In this document: piece after piece, positions 1 to 13,621 of the stretch
Layout of the letters: every line of letters starts with the position of its first letter
How positions within the stretch are numbered: the stretch's first letter is position 1
NCBI GenBank assembly: GCA_023055505.1
Contig: JALIRH010000010.1
Span: forward strand, 3,411,501 to 3,475,500
Reading direction: 5' to 3'
Origin: Callipepla californica brunnescens
Taxonomy: Eukaryota; Chordata; Aves; Galliformes; Odontophoridae
DNA length: 64,000 nucleotides
Notes under the pieces: generated by a model
What the model was told of the DNA's origin: nothing
Seen by the model: the letters and a program-made list of their open reading frames with translations, nothing else
The model's database searches: none
Translations under genes and position numbers: made by a program

Positions 1-3000
1 CAAGTGACGTTCATTAAGTGTTTCATTTGAAGTTGAGAAATGGACTGGGAATTGAAATAAAAGAAATGCTTATTTTCACCTTTCAATCTGTGAATAAAAA
101 TTAGGTGCAAGAGTCTGAGATCTATTAGCTTTAAAATCTTGTAGGATGGATTAGCCTAAAATGATTGATTTAAATGCAGATAATACGCTGTTTAAATACA
201 ACATTCTGTTTAGTAAGATGAATGCTTTTTGCTGTGTCCAACAGATTGGAGGAGTAACAAGAAACCATTCTTGCTGGTTTATCTGAAGTTTAGTTTCCAT
301 TTACATCTGATGCTATTTGGAGGAGATTACATTAAAAGTCACGTGTGAAGGGAAATTCTAATATAACAGAAATCATTTATGTCTTGAGCGGGGAACACAT
401 CCTGGCCTCAGCCAGCAGCGTGGTGCTGCTGTGGCAGGAACAGGGTCTTTCCTGGGTGGGAGCCTGCAGCTGGGCTGTGGTGGTGAGTGCTGGTCTGTCA
501 GCGCTGCGGGCTGCTCCCACCCTGCTCCTCATTGGAATTCCTAGCCCAGAGAAGGGTTGTGTGCGCGTATGTTTTGTGAGAATCCAGGCTGGGCCAAATC
601 CCCGCTCTGCCTATTGCGTATGGTATGATCAGGTACTGTGCTGGGGCTGCTGTTGCAGTGCCTGCAGCTGAGGACCCTCATGGCACCTTTGCAGCACAGG
701 TACGTCCCAGCTCTTGTTGGGTCTGGAGTTGGGAGCACTGTGCTGGCAGAGGTGAGAACAGGCAGAACTGGTTGATCTGAAGTGTGCTGTGACATGAAGG
801 GTGGGAGCAGGGTACCTGATGGAGACCCCACCTGAAGGCTTGCCCTGTGGCTGGAGATCTTCCTGTCAGAGAACACAGCAGCAGTACTCATATGTCTTCT
901 GTTGGTACGTACATAAATACCCTTGTGCTTCAAGATGAGAAATAGGCAACTTCTGTTCATGTGGATGTTGATTTAATTTCTGCAAATAGAATCTAAAGTA
1001 ACTAATTTATTAACTAAAATATGTACTTGAGAAGTTCTTACCTGTGATGTCATTGAAGGCTCAAAAACTCTAAATACGAATATCCCACAGTTGTTTCATT
1101 AGGTAACGTTTCTTAAAATGACAGCAGCGAAGAAATATAATTTTGGTCAGAAGCTATGGGAACAATCTTTGTGTTTTGTATATAAAATCTGACTTGATGT
1201 TTTCTATCATGTACAAACAGGGAAGAGAATTCTGCTGAAATACACAGCACCAAAAAAATCTGTTTACTGTCTTCTGGATTATCTTTGTTCCTTGCTTTTG
1301 TTTTCTTTAAGATGATACGCTCCTTGTTTAGAGCAGTGGGGAAATACTTTGTTCTGCTAGTAGAGCACTGGGCTCTAATATATGAAAGAGAGCTGGTTGG
1401 AAATTGATTTTCATCTGTTTGTAGATTTTAAGTCAATTGTCTCACTGTTACATCATCCTAGTTTGTTAATCTGATCTTGTATCCATGGGAATTTAACAGT
1501 GCAGTGTGCACTTCAGACAGAGCAGCTAGCTGTAGATCTTAAATTGTATTGATAGGTGCTATTACGAGCAATTTGTGCTAGTTTTAAACATAGGAGCCAT
1601 GTTGGAGCAGTAGATACTTGGGGAAAAAAAAGGGGGTTGCGATCCTATCGCATGGTGGAATATACAAGGTAGTGTCAGCTGCACTTTAAGTACACGGCAG
1701 CACCATTATGTGGTGCCTCAGGTGGAAGTAAGCAATAAATCCAGGGTGACCAGATTACCCAGACTGATTGCTTTTGCTCTCGAAAAGCCCTGACCAGCAG
1801 AGCTGTCTGCACGCCTGCTAATGTGAAATGTCTCTGATAAAAAGAAGAAAAATGGTTATGTATTAATGACCTTTCCTGTATTTAAATATAAATGACTATC
1901 CTGCTTGTAATATTTTGTTTTCTGTTCCTGAATTGTTTGGTGACAAGACCGGTTAAAAGTCATTCTGTCTCTGCTTAAATGGCTGTTGTTGTACCAGCAG
2001 TGGATGGCATGTCAAGGATCTTCCAGCACATCGTTGTCTTCACTGAAGGGCAATTTCATGTTGGTGTGTGTGGATGGATTTGCTCTCTATAGAGTTTTGC
2101 TTCAATGCTGGCTTGAAATGTTGTTGAGGTGTGCTCAGAAGAAGCTCTAAAAAAAGAATAAAATTCTGACACATAAAGATGTGAGAAGGTGGTTTATCCT
2201 GGTGAGCAATGTGGCAACAGACAGAGGAGGGATTGTCATTGCTGTGGCCTTTAGCAGCTGACAGTTTGATACACATGTGATGGACAGCTTTATTTTCATC
2301 CTAATCAGCATTTTTATATGCAGGAGCAGAATTTTAAATTAGGACTTTAACTGTGTATGTGATGTATTGTAAATCTCTTTCTACCCGCTTACAGTATTAC
2401 ATCCATGTGTATCATTTGTTCTCACAGGTAGTTCCATGGCTAAGCAAGCAAACAAAACTTGCAATATATTAGAGAGCTGCAAAAAAATGCAGTTAACCAC
2501 ATGTGCTTATATTCTCTATGTTCTTAAATTTGGCAATTTACCTGAAAGTTGCAATCTTTTAGGTGAGAACATACTCGTAGATAGCGCAGTCTATATCAGT
2601 GGCTTTTGGGTGAAAAACACTGGTTATCTTCATCAGTTTTCTGGATTTGGCCCAGTGACAACAGCTTGCAACCTAAATAACAGAGGTGGAAGGGTTTCAG
2701 CTGGAGGTTAATTGTGCTTTCCCAAGCAAGGAGGCTTAAAAGCAAAAGAACAAAATGAAGGGAGTGTTGGAATAGTAACGTTTGCATTCATGGTTACACT
2801 GGGTGATATATACCTATGTAAATCTAGGCATCAGATTTGCTGCTGGAACTTAGAGCTTAAAGAGAGGCCTTGAAGGGCCCAGGGTGATTGGGAAGGAGAG
2901 CTACAGCTCCAGGTTCTGTGACCACGTTTGGGTACTCACCACCAAATCTTGTCTTCATTCTTTGCAATTGTGCTGTATTCCTAAACACGCTATTTCTTGT

Positions 3001-4708
3001 TAGCCGGTGCCCTCCTAACTCAAAATGAGTGCAGACACTGCAAAGTGAGGCAGAAGGCACTCCTGATCAGGGTGGGTGTGCATGTCTCCATACCGCTTTT
3101 TACTTAATTTAAAAACCAAAATAAGCAAATGCAATTACTTCCAGCATGGAGATGTTTCTTTTGCCACCGTGCTGATGCAAGATTTCAGTTTTTAATTGTG
3201 CACAAATTGCAGAAATTCTTTTCTGGTAGTTTGTTTTTTTTTTTTTTTTTAATGTAACCAATTTAAATCAAAGTGAGGTTTATACCATATGCTCAATTCA
3301 ACCATATTTACAGTTAAAAAAAATATATTTCCAAAACATAAGAGTTCAGGGAAAATATACTGTGAACCAAGAATCTATACAGAAACTAATCCTTGAAGGT
3401 GATGCTAGCAAAAGGGAAACTGATTGCTCTACATGGTTTGAAACAAAATGGTACATAGCTTTTATTGCCACCAGAAAAATTCCTCCTGAGGTTTGTCAAA
3501 GAGAATGCATTGTGAGTGAGGCTGGGACGAGGTACTGTGACAGAAGGAGCTCTGGTCAAAGTTTGAAAGGGAGAAATGCATGCTGAGGAAATCAAGGTTA
3601 AAGCCGTTCGGAGAGTGAAATTTTAGTTCAAGACACATCTGACTGTTCATTGTCCATGGCTTACTGCTGCGTGTAGTGAGAGGATGAGAACTACTTTTGT
3701 AAACCAAGTTCTAAAGTTTAAGACACAAAGCACTTCTCTGACACAGAACAGCAATGCTTATAAATAACAAGCCTTGTATGATCAGCTTGATATGCAGAAG
3801 GGAATGTCTTTTCTGTGTTTCATCATTCAGGGAAAATAAATACTTTTTCTGTCTTAGCTTACAGTAGTTATTATAAATGCTCAGCACAAATACTGTAGCA
3901 CGAGTAGAATAATATGGAAGTGCAACATGACAGAAGGAAAACAGTAAGGAAAAGACAGCATTATCTGTTGACCCATAAAAAAAAGACAGTTGAGAGTATC
4001 TCCTAAATAAACTTGTATAGTTGTCTATATAATCACATAAGTGGGGTAAGTGCTAGTTTTTCCTTGCTGCTTGTTCATGTCAAGGGAGGACAGTGATGAA
4101 CAAATTAAAGGCATGTATGTATAGTGGATGTTTTCACATATTTTTGGTGTAAGTTATCAGGGTGCTTATCTATAGACATGGTTTTCTCATTCTTTTATAA
4201 CCCTTAACAAGTGTTAGTACTGCTTGTGTCACCATGCAGCATTGAATGCTTGCCCCAGGCCCAGCTGTTGGTGTGAGCTGGATTTGTACAGGGACTGTAT
4301 TTTCTGATTATGGTCACTTCTGACCTTCCTGCAATAGACTTCTTCAGCATAGGGCATAAGTGGAAAACAACCTTTTCTTTCATGCTGTGCTTACACTTTC
4401 CAATTAATACCCAGTTACTCAGTCTTTATGGGACTCCTGAAGGAATTAACTACCAGTCACTGACTGCTTTGTCCATGCTTACTGTAGTTATGAGAATCAA
4501 CTGAAAGATGTGAGAAGAGTCATTGAGATTATGGTCGTGAAAGTATAAGGAACATCGCATTTGAATTTGGAATACAGCTTATTTAGTTGTGAAAGTTGCA
4601 ATTAAAGCTACCAGCGACTGGCTTTCTGGTAGTTCAGAAAATCTTTGCAGTGTTTGTGTTTATGTGAAGGGGATTTGGAAATTGTTAACTCTTTATTTGG
4701 TCTCCTAG
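1..4708 (+). other. PARD3B: Intron upstream of exon A (partial)
   Basis: This is AT-rich non-coding sequence. I looked for the preceding PARD3B exon, expected to end near EVTPSALKLG, and did not find it. A more GC-rich stretch lies at about 390-860, with open frames on both strands but no recognisable protein. A T17 run is at 3234-3250. No CR1 fragment, RNA gene or promoter-like CpG cluster is seen. Confidence 0.85.
3234..3250 (+). repeat. T17 homopolymer
   Basis: Uninterrupted T run in the first intron. Confidence 0.95.
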
Positions 4709-4818
4709 GCATGCCACTTCTGGTACGAAGGAGCAGTGATCCAGCTTTGGGTCCACCTGTTGACTTCCACCCAAGTGTCTCTCATCCCAGTGACCTCAGT
4801 CACAAACATGCTGTGGCA
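4709..4818 (+). CDS. PARD3B: PARD3B exon A: linker with 14-3-3-type motif
   Basis: The acceptor is TCTCCTAG|GC and the donor is GCA|GTAAGT. The exon is 110 nt: two bases finish a Gly codon begun in the upstream exon, then 36 whole codons read MPLLVRRSSDPALGPP and onward to HKHAVA. It lies between the N-terminal oligomerisation domain and PDZ1. The LLVRRSSDP core is shared with PARD3, where phosphorylation of the serine in this segment by PAR1/MARK kinases creates a 14-3-3 docking site. That the same control applies to PARD3B is inference from conservation. The rest is a low-complexity Pro/Ser/His linker that differs from the human protein as I recall it. The exon ends at a codon boundary, so exon B follows in phase 0. 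Confidence 0.92.
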
Positions 4819-7800
4819 GTAAGTGTTGCATAATTAATCTTTTTATAAAGGGCAAAAGCTGTTTGTACGCAACTGTTTGATAAGCTAAATGAACTTGAAT
4901 CTAGAATAAAACGCATGAAATTTTAGTAAAAAAAAAATTTCTTCTGCAAAGGAGACAATTTCCTCTGCATAAATTGGATGTTTTAGTTAATATGGTCAAT
5001 TAACAGAGGTTTACTTTTCTTAATAAGATAGTTGCATAAGGCTTAATGGTGACATAAAGTACTGGAATATGAACTGAAAATTAGTAATTATTGACTTTAT
5101 GAGTATTGTATTGTCATTTTTGTTGATGAAAACAGACTTCCTTTCAGTATTCATCACCAGTCTTGTGCCTTCTTTTGCTTCCCGTGTCTCTGCCTGAGAT
5201 TTCTGCCTTCCCTTGTCATCCTGCTACTATGCTGCTCTGTCTATCCTTTCTCCTACCTTCTGTTTTAACCCAACTCTTTACTTTTGTGGACAAACTCATA
5301 TGTTATCTTTAGTGAGTATGAAAGCAAAGACACAGTGTAGATGCATTAAATCTTCATCAGATATTATTATAAGCTGGTTTTGATCTCCTGGAAGTGATGT
5401 TTTCTGTTGGTGACCCTTGGACCACATTCTTTACTTCGCATTTTGAAGACCCGAATCTTGGTGTTTGCATGTGGATGTTCTTTTATTCCTCACAGAAAGG
5501 TGGAAATCTATTGTATCTGTAAAAGTATCGGCTGTGATACGTATGTGCATCAAGGAGAACAGAACTCACTGTTAGACCTGATGTTTGCCTAGAAAGCTCT
5601 CTGGGCCTGTCTGCACTGCTTTATGCCAAGTGAATGCTGTCTTAATTGATGTTGCTGTTGCACCTGCATTTTGTTTACTTGTGAAATTTCTGGCTTTTCC
5701 TCTCCAGCTTCCCTGAACAGTGTTGCAATTTGCTCCCTGTTCCCAATTGCTGGAAACAGTCTGTATATTTCCTGCCCCAAGCAAAACAAAACCAACAGGC
5801 TCCTTGTTTCAGCCTGCATCATGGCATTTTGGGGAGGGGAGAAGTGAATTGAGGTTCTATAACTAATGCTGGAGTTGGGAACCAGTCAAGTTGAAGATCC
5901 TGTATTTAAGACCATACCTTCAGTTAATTTCACACGAATGCAGTAAATAGAAGGTTATATGACTTGAATATAAATGTTGTTTCATCAGTCTTAGAGTTCT
6001 GAAGACTAATGCAGAATTTTAGTCATCTGTTCATTGCTTCTTCTTGGCCATCTGTGTGTGTATCCTATTTTACAATGTCATGGCACTTTAGGGGCTGAAC
6101 TTAACAGCATCCTGTGTCATTTTTCAGAGAGCTGTAGGATTTTTCTTGAGATGTGTGCTGCCAGTACTTACATATTCAATAAGTAGTAATTCTAATAGAT
6201 TCAAGCACAGAAGAGAATTCTTTAATTGTACAGAAAAGTTTGCAAAGTTGAGAAATCTATAAAGTGAGCAGAAGAGTGTGTAGTACTGATTTCTGTAGTC
6301 ATGGAACTTGTACAATGAATGGACAAAATGTTGAACTCGTTTTTTTTTTTTTACCTTCCAGAAAGTGCTATATCTGTGCAAAGAGTTGTACCAGTACCCA
6401 AGAATCTAGAAATCTAAGGGAAGGCTCTGTGCCTAAAATGTAGAGTACTTCTTTATCAGCTGTGGGGATAATAGTAAAAGCTGGATGGCTAGCAAGAGTG
6501 GGGAAGGTTCTGATTACTACATGCCATTTAAGTAGGGAAGCAAGTCCCAGAAAGTTGGAAGCTTTTATTGTTTATGTGAAAATCTGTTATAGCAAAACAC
6601 ATCATATCAACTCTTATTTTTGCAACAGTACTATTTCTGAAAGTCTTCGTCAATCATAGTGAAATATGCTTTGGCATAATGTATTGGAAAGCATAAGAAG
6701 CTTAAATAGGTTAAATTAAGTACAGATTGTTTTAAAACACAGGGAAGAATTGGTGTTTGAAAGAACGTACAAATAATGCTGCATTTTGAATATAGTTCTG
6801 CTCTTTCACACAAGATTTAAAGCATTCTTTAGAGAAAATCTTTTGTTCTAGATATAGTGACTGAAAAATTAAAATTACTGCTACATTTCCTTTGCACAGG
6901 CATATTTTTTTCTAGTTAAGCTGCCTCCATGATTCATATGCAAATTAGAAGCATCAGAGCTATTGGTAGTGTAAACTATCTTCAGTGTATGTAGAAAAAA
7001 TTCTCTCCCTATTTATGCCATAGCTATTGTAGCTATCATATTACATTTGAAACTAACTTCCATGAAGTAATTTTGACACTTTTGACATTTTGGTGTTTGA
7101 CAAAGACAGGATTGGCAGTGGAGTACCACGTAGAAATGCCCTCGGTTTTGCTGTATGTTGTCTTATATGAGCTGCATGGGTACTCCAGTGGGTGTCAGGT
7201 TTCTAAGCAGTGATTGCCTTATGAACAACTCAATGCCCCACAGATTTGTCTCTGGGAGAGCACAGTGCAGATGTGCAGTAAGGTAATGTGTAAAGTAAAA
7301 CAACGCACGTGCAATAGGATAAGAAAATTGCTGCCTAGTTTAGGTGAACCTGTCAAACCTGGTGCACACGGTTTTTGTAGAGTCTAACTAGAGGGCATGC
7401 TCAGTTTTCTGATGTCCTCTTGGTGTATGTTCATTTTAAGGAAGGCCATATTATAATTACCAAGAAGACATCTCCTTTGAGTGCCCAGGTAATATGAAAG
7501 GAATTTGAGTCAGCCTTTCACTTTTTCACTGACACTTGTTTTGTCTTAGCTATAGTTATAGCCCTAATTAGCAAAATGTTTCTAGATCAGCCCAAAGCTG
7601 ATTGGAAAGTCCAGCATCTGTTCTCTCAGACTGAAAGTCATGTAACAGATGGCACAGAATTTGAGTTTCTCTTTTCATCCAGGCCTCTCCGTCCTTGTCA
7701 CAATAGCTGCCACGGAAAAAACTGCAGATTATTAGCAGCCAAAAATGGGGATCTCAGACATCCAAATATGCTTCCAAAGTGAAGGTATTTCATAATGAAT

Positions 7801-10800
7801 TTGTTCATTTATGAAGGTAACCGCTAAGCTCTCCTGCTAGTTACTACTGTAATAGTAGGCAGTACTGTGGGTGAGGCACTGACAGATTAAGGGAATGCCT
7901 TTGGCCCTGAGCCCCTCAGTGCTCCTCAGGTAGCTCAGGGGGAACGTGATGCTTTGCTGCTCTGTCTAGTTTAGTTCAGTGGTGGCAAGCTATAATAATT
8001 ACTGAGTTGTAAGTAGGATATCTGAACTTCCCTTTCAGGTTCTGTTACCTCTGCTTATCTCATTTTCTGCTCAGGGGCAGAATTCTCTGTTGTCACAAGA
8101 CTTGGTCCATCACAAGTTTTAGGCTGAGGATTGTGGCCCCATTTAAGTTGATGAAAGTTTTGCATTGATCCTGCTGGGGCAAGCATTTCACATCCTGCTG
8201 TTAACCTGCTGATTATCATGGGATCCTACGTTCTGTATGACCTTCTTTTCTTCTATAGTTGCATGTTTCCTCAATAAATACTTGGGATTAATCAATAGGA
8301 ATGCCTGATTAAATTGCATTTATTCACATTTAAAGACACAATGAGATGTTGGATCAATTGAAGAGCTGCTCCAGCAGCTAAGTCCAGTTTCCATTTTTAC
8401 CTAAATGTGGCTTGAAAATGACTGTATTTTATGCATTGTGGACATATAATTTGCAATTTTGTATGAGATTCATGTATAATCAGAATATTTTTATGTTTCA
8501 AGCCCTTGTTAAAGAGGGTCAAAACCTCTCCTGGTTCTTCTGGACATTAATTGTTTGTAATGTATTAGCCTTTCTGATTAAGTGTCTGCAGATTAGCATA
8601 ATGCGAGCATGTGTAAGGGTGCAGTTCTACCACTCGTTCCTTTTGCATGTTGCTTTATATACAGTTGTAAACATAAAGTGGAATCATCAGAGCTTGGATT
8701 TGAGGTAAAGGTTATTGATAGTTAAAATTAGAGGGTGTTTTGTGGTAAGAAGCAGTAATGTTGCTCCATCTCATTGGACTGTTTAAAAACAGGGAAGGGC
8801 AGAACAGGTCCACACTGTTGGGTGGTAGTTGTTGGGACTGTAACTCTGCCTGGTTGCTGACGGGGCTGCAGCTGGGGGACTGCGCTGCAGTGGGTTTGTA
8901 TGGTCTGCTCTTAGCAGTGAGAAATGACAAACGTATCTGCCCACCCTGATTGGATCAGGCAGGCCTAACTTCTGGTCCTTCTCACACACCAGAACCTCAA
9001 GATTAAGCTGTCTCACAGTCAGGTGGTAGCAGGAGGTGGGCTGCAAGAAGGGTGTGCTGTGAGAAAAGACTTCTGTTAATAATTCAACTCTTGGTCTTGC
9101 AAGATTTGGGGAGATTGAAATGAACTTTCTGTTACTCAGCTGGGAAGTTCCGAGATTTTTAAAAGGGAATTCTGATTTGGGTGAATCCATTTGTAAAGCA
9201 AGTCCCATGTGTGCCTGTTCATGCTGTGCAGTGCACACAGGGCACCTCTCTGCAGTGCATGGGATGTCAGCATCTTGCTGTCTGGTAGGAGATCAGAGGG
9301 CTGTTTGTAGTGAGGGGCTGCGGCAGCATGCTGCAAAACCAGAGCCATGCCACCTTCACAACACCAACTAGTCCCACTCTGTAGCCAGCTCAGGGCTGTC
9401 ACATAAACAAAAGCCATTCCTTCCTTGTTCTCCCTTTTTCAAGCCTGAGCTGCTTTCTTCCCTCCTTCCTTGTAGCATGTGCTGTGGTATTCTGCATCAA
9501 AAGGAATCTACAGTATATTGTGGAGGAAAAACTAAGAAATCTAAATGAAATACTCGTAGTGCTTCAGTATGCTGAATTGATCATCTGAAACAGGACAGAA
9601 GTGCCCTTCTGTGGTAATTTCTTTTTTTCCACATGCACAGAGACATGCATGGGGAAAAAATAGACTTCTTTGTGCTTCCTCGCATAGCTTACACTTCAGA
9701 ACAAGCTCATTGTTTTACCCGCATTGTACAAGGTGAGCAGTGGGAGTGATTTACATATTTTTGTTTGAGAAGGATAAGTAGACTTTGTGATTTCTCTTAA
9801 TAAGAGCTAATAATGAATGCTCTGTGATGTTAATAGAGTACATAAGTTATCAGTAATAGTGGCACAATTGGTAAAATGTTATTCATTGTTAATGTTTTGC
9901 TTTCTAAAACTTGTTTCCAGTGAGAGGAATGCAAGGTTTTTAGTGAATGTTCATGAGAGAAAGTACGTATTATGAAAACCACCGAAGTTCTGTTATTATG
10001 GAACTTATGTTAGTAGTGAGCTGGGTTTTTTTCCTTATTAAAATATATTTGGGGCCTTGGCTGTCATTTTGAAGATGTCTGGCTGTTTATAAGCCTTCTT
10101 CTCCTTTGTCCTCTGCCTTGTGTGTTCAGGTAATGTGATTGCAGATGATGGAAGATGTCTGTGAGACCTAAACGCTTTCTTTTTTTCCCACATGGCCTAT
10201 CTCGCAAAGAATGTGGAAAAATTATAGGGTGGAAATAAGAACTGCTGACAAAAAAGGGAAAAAAGGTCATGCTTTCAATGCTGCTGACATACATTCATCT
10301 CTATAGCTACATCTTTGGGGTCCTACAAAATACTGTCATTCCATCTGGAACAGCTTTTAGCAGGCTGCTTACGCAACAGGCACGCTGTGCTGAAATTGGA
10401 AGGAAGCATTAGCAAGTTGCATGTATGTCTGGCAGTCAAATTAAAAGTGTAAGATGGCAGTCAACATGGCTCATGCATATCGTTTACTGACAAGCTCTAG
10501 AAACATTTAGCTAAAATAAAACTGGTTCTCAGTCAGAGTCCTGTTGAAATACAGACCTTTAAATATATAAATATTATTTTCCTGAAGAACAGTAACTCAA
10601 TGGGCAACAGAGGATAATGGCAAATGTATTTGATGTATACTTAGACCTGAATATTTGTTACATTAGGAAAAAGCTCATTTTGGATTTTTTTCATACATCA
10701 TCTTGCAGTATGTAGATGTATGAGACAGTAGAAATGATTAGATTCTATGATATATCCTGGTGAGCAGCTGCAAAATCAAATTCTTGTTCCTGTTCCTCTG

Positions 10801-11355
10801 TACTATTGGGGGTAACAGTTGCTTGTTTATGAGTCACCCCAGTGTCCTGGTGGACATAACCATGGTCTGGACTGATACAGTCCTTATCTCGTATTTCAGG
10901 TCATAAAGTGTGTTTGCAAGTTCAAGCTTATACACATCCCAAGCAGTGTCAGGAAAACAAAACAAAACCCACAAAACTTTGGCCCCTGAGAACTATTCTT
11001 ATGAGAATAGTTTCTCCCGAAAGATTGTATGTATATGTATATTCTTTAAGTAGCTTGGGAATCAAGATGGGTATTGGCATATGATGTTAATTCACCTTGG
11101 TTTAATTTGAGTGTCAGAACATACAGATTCCCAAGTTTCTGCCTGAGTCATTCAAGAAAACCAGCTTTCTTACTTGCATCATTCCCAACAAATGCTCGTA
11201 ATACCACATACTGTTTGAACTACTGAGGTAACGCGACTGGGATGAAATCATGTCATGATGTCTTACAGCTGCTGTTCTCACTGGAATTGCCGTCTGTTTC
11301 ACTGTCCAAAATAGGGTGGTATGAACTTAAACCTTAAATAAAAGAGTATGCTAAG

Positions 11356-11377
11356 TTTTTTTTTTTTTTTTTTTTTT
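11356..11377 (+). repeat. T22 homopolymer
   Basis: Uninterrupted T run in intron A-B. Confidence 0.95.
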
Positions 11378-12294
11378 AAGAAAACAGGGGACAAAGTAGG
11401 TTCGTACTTTAACACTACTGGCAGAATGTTTCTTCTAAAAATAAATGTGAAATACTGCAGGTCTGAGAAGCAGACAGATTTGTCACTAAAATTCTTGCAT
11501 GGATATTCTCTTAAGCAAGGAATGAGATTTACCCCTGGTTTTGGTTTAAAGGCACAGAAGCATGTTCCGTAGATTTTTTTTTTTTTTAAAGCATCTGCAA
11601 TTGCTGCATAAGTGTCAGGTGTTTGTGTACTTCTTCAAGGATGTGTTGATTCTTAACTACTGAAAATTCTATGCCATCTATGAAACCAACAGGGTTAATG
11701 TGGATTATATGGATAAATGTGTCTGCATTTCCATTGTGTCAAGAGTGTGCCTTCTTGGATATCTCAGATTTCTGTTTGACAGAGTTAATACAGTAACTGT
11801 CTGTGAGGGGAGAGTGTTCTACAAAAAATATTGATGATGGAGGTGGTGTACAGCACAGGGGGAAGAACGGCTCAAATCAGGAACCGGTTTGCTCCTGGTG
11901 GAAAGAAATCTGAAAGAGCAAGTCCTCCCTGAGTTCCTGCCAGGGAGCCTTAGAAGAACAGAGACAATCAACGCAAAGTTGAAAAAATTTTACGGTAGAA
12001 ATGTTTTATTTAGGAGTTACTCTGTGAACTTGTAAGTAACGGAGCTAATTGTTGGGGTAAGAGAAGGCACCCCCGCTATGTTCTTCAAGCCATTATCTGT
12101 ACTTCAGTTCCCTGTTAAAATAGAAAGCACTCCATCCTGAGAGAAGGGAAATTACTCAGATTACTCTTCATAAGTGTATCCAAACACTGCCAGTAAGGGT
12201 GCTTTGAGATGGGTAATTTGTTAAGGTCAGACTGATTGTCCGGTTAATATGCAACAAGCAAAGCTCTGACATTTTTAAAGTACCTGAGAACATA

Positions 12295-12510
12295 TAATCG
12301 TAGAATGGTTGGGTTGGAAGGGATATTTAAGAGCATCTGTTCCAACCCCCCCCCCCCCCCAACCCCCTGTGTTATAGTCAGGTACACCTCCCTGTAGACC
12401 AGTTTGCTTGAAGTATTATACAGCCTGGCCTTGAATGCTTTCATAGCAAGAACCTGTCAACATATTCAAATTAGGGTTTACCATGTTTGTAATCACGAAG
12501 TAATCCTTGG
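12295..12510 (-). mobile_element. CR1 LINE 3'-end fragment
   Basis: On the + strand TAGAATGGTTGGGTTGGAAG, followed by a C-rich TCCAACCCCC block and CAGCCTGGCCTTGAATGCTT, is the reverse complement of the CR1 3' end. The element therefore lies in minus orientation, antisense to PARD3B. The usual CCCCC run has grown to 15 C (12346-12360). The end nearest 12510 is diverged and the border is approximate. Confidence 0.85.
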
Positions 12511-13539
12511 GTTTATAAAACACTGAACCAAATGATCACTTTATTCCTGGCTATGATTTTCTGCCTTTTTACCTTTCAGTGTCTGGTTTGGCTGTAGTTG
12601 TTTTTTTAAATGGCTGTTTTGAGAGGCATGTTGATGAAGCTATTCTGGTAATGTCACCAGTCATGCAAACACTGATATTAGCAGGTAAAGCAAGTTCATT
12701 AGAACCAGATGTGTGCTCCTGTAAATAAAAGTAGATTTTTTTTTAAAGTATGGCACTGTGCCAACAGATTATGACACTTCTGGGAACTGAATCTGTTACC
12801 AATTGTGCATTTATAGTACAATAAGAAGTGTATAAAAAGCCATATTATTGACGTTAATTCCATTAAAATTATTTTTATGCGATCTGATACCAGTTAATTT
12901 TTAAGCACAGGTTTAACATGTAGTGTTCAGGGGATTTAAAATTTATTAAAATATTCAATGTTCATAATTTATTATTGATGCAGTCATCAAGATCTGTGGA
13001 TTTGGTATGGGGGACAATGAAGCAGCAGAATTTGCAGTTTCTTGGTACTGCTCAACTTCCTGGCTCTCTCTGTGGTCAATGAGTAGACAGGCATCCCCTG
13101 GGGATCTGTCCAAGGCAATGTGGGTGCTCTGAGCTGCCTTCTGGAGAAAGCATCTCCAGAGGGAGTGTGAAGATATGAGCTTCGTGTCATTCACACAAAC
13201 TTTTGTGAGTAGCACCAAGCTACAACATAGGGCAGAGGGCTCTGAGGGCTTCATGAGCCATTGTCCACTATAGCATACAGGTGAGCACAGTGTGGGTCAT
13301 ATCCATAAATCTGTTCAGCTCTGGTAAAAATGGAAAAAGAAATGGCTGTTGAAATGTCAAGCAAGGAAGCATGAGCCTCCATTGCATTTAATGATGTGAC
13401 GTAGCTCCCTCCCTCCCCTTGGGAGAAAGATGGGGGGGAAGAAAGAGGGAAAAACACAATTGAGATAGGAGAAACTAATTTGTTAAAAGCAATGTGAGAT
13501 AATACAGAATAACTAAGAGTAATAAATGAAAACCTAACT

Positions 13540-13621
13540 GTACAGGACCTGCTTTATCAGGGGGTTGGACTAGATGATCTCCAGAGGTCCCTTTCAGCCC
13601 TGCAGTTCTGTGATTCTGAAA
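13540..13621 (+). mobile_element. CR1 LINE 3'-terminal fragment
   Basis: CTGCTTTATCAGGGGGTTGG, then ACTAGATGATCTCCAGAGGT and CAGTTCTGTGATTCTG, is the typical last part of avian CR1 elements, ending in the ATTCTG-type tail. Only the final ~80 bp remains. Confidence 0.9.

Noticed and set aside
541..960. 139-codon open frame on the minus strand
   Set aside because: No recognisable protein, no splice context, and it lies in a GC-richer stretch where stops are rarer.
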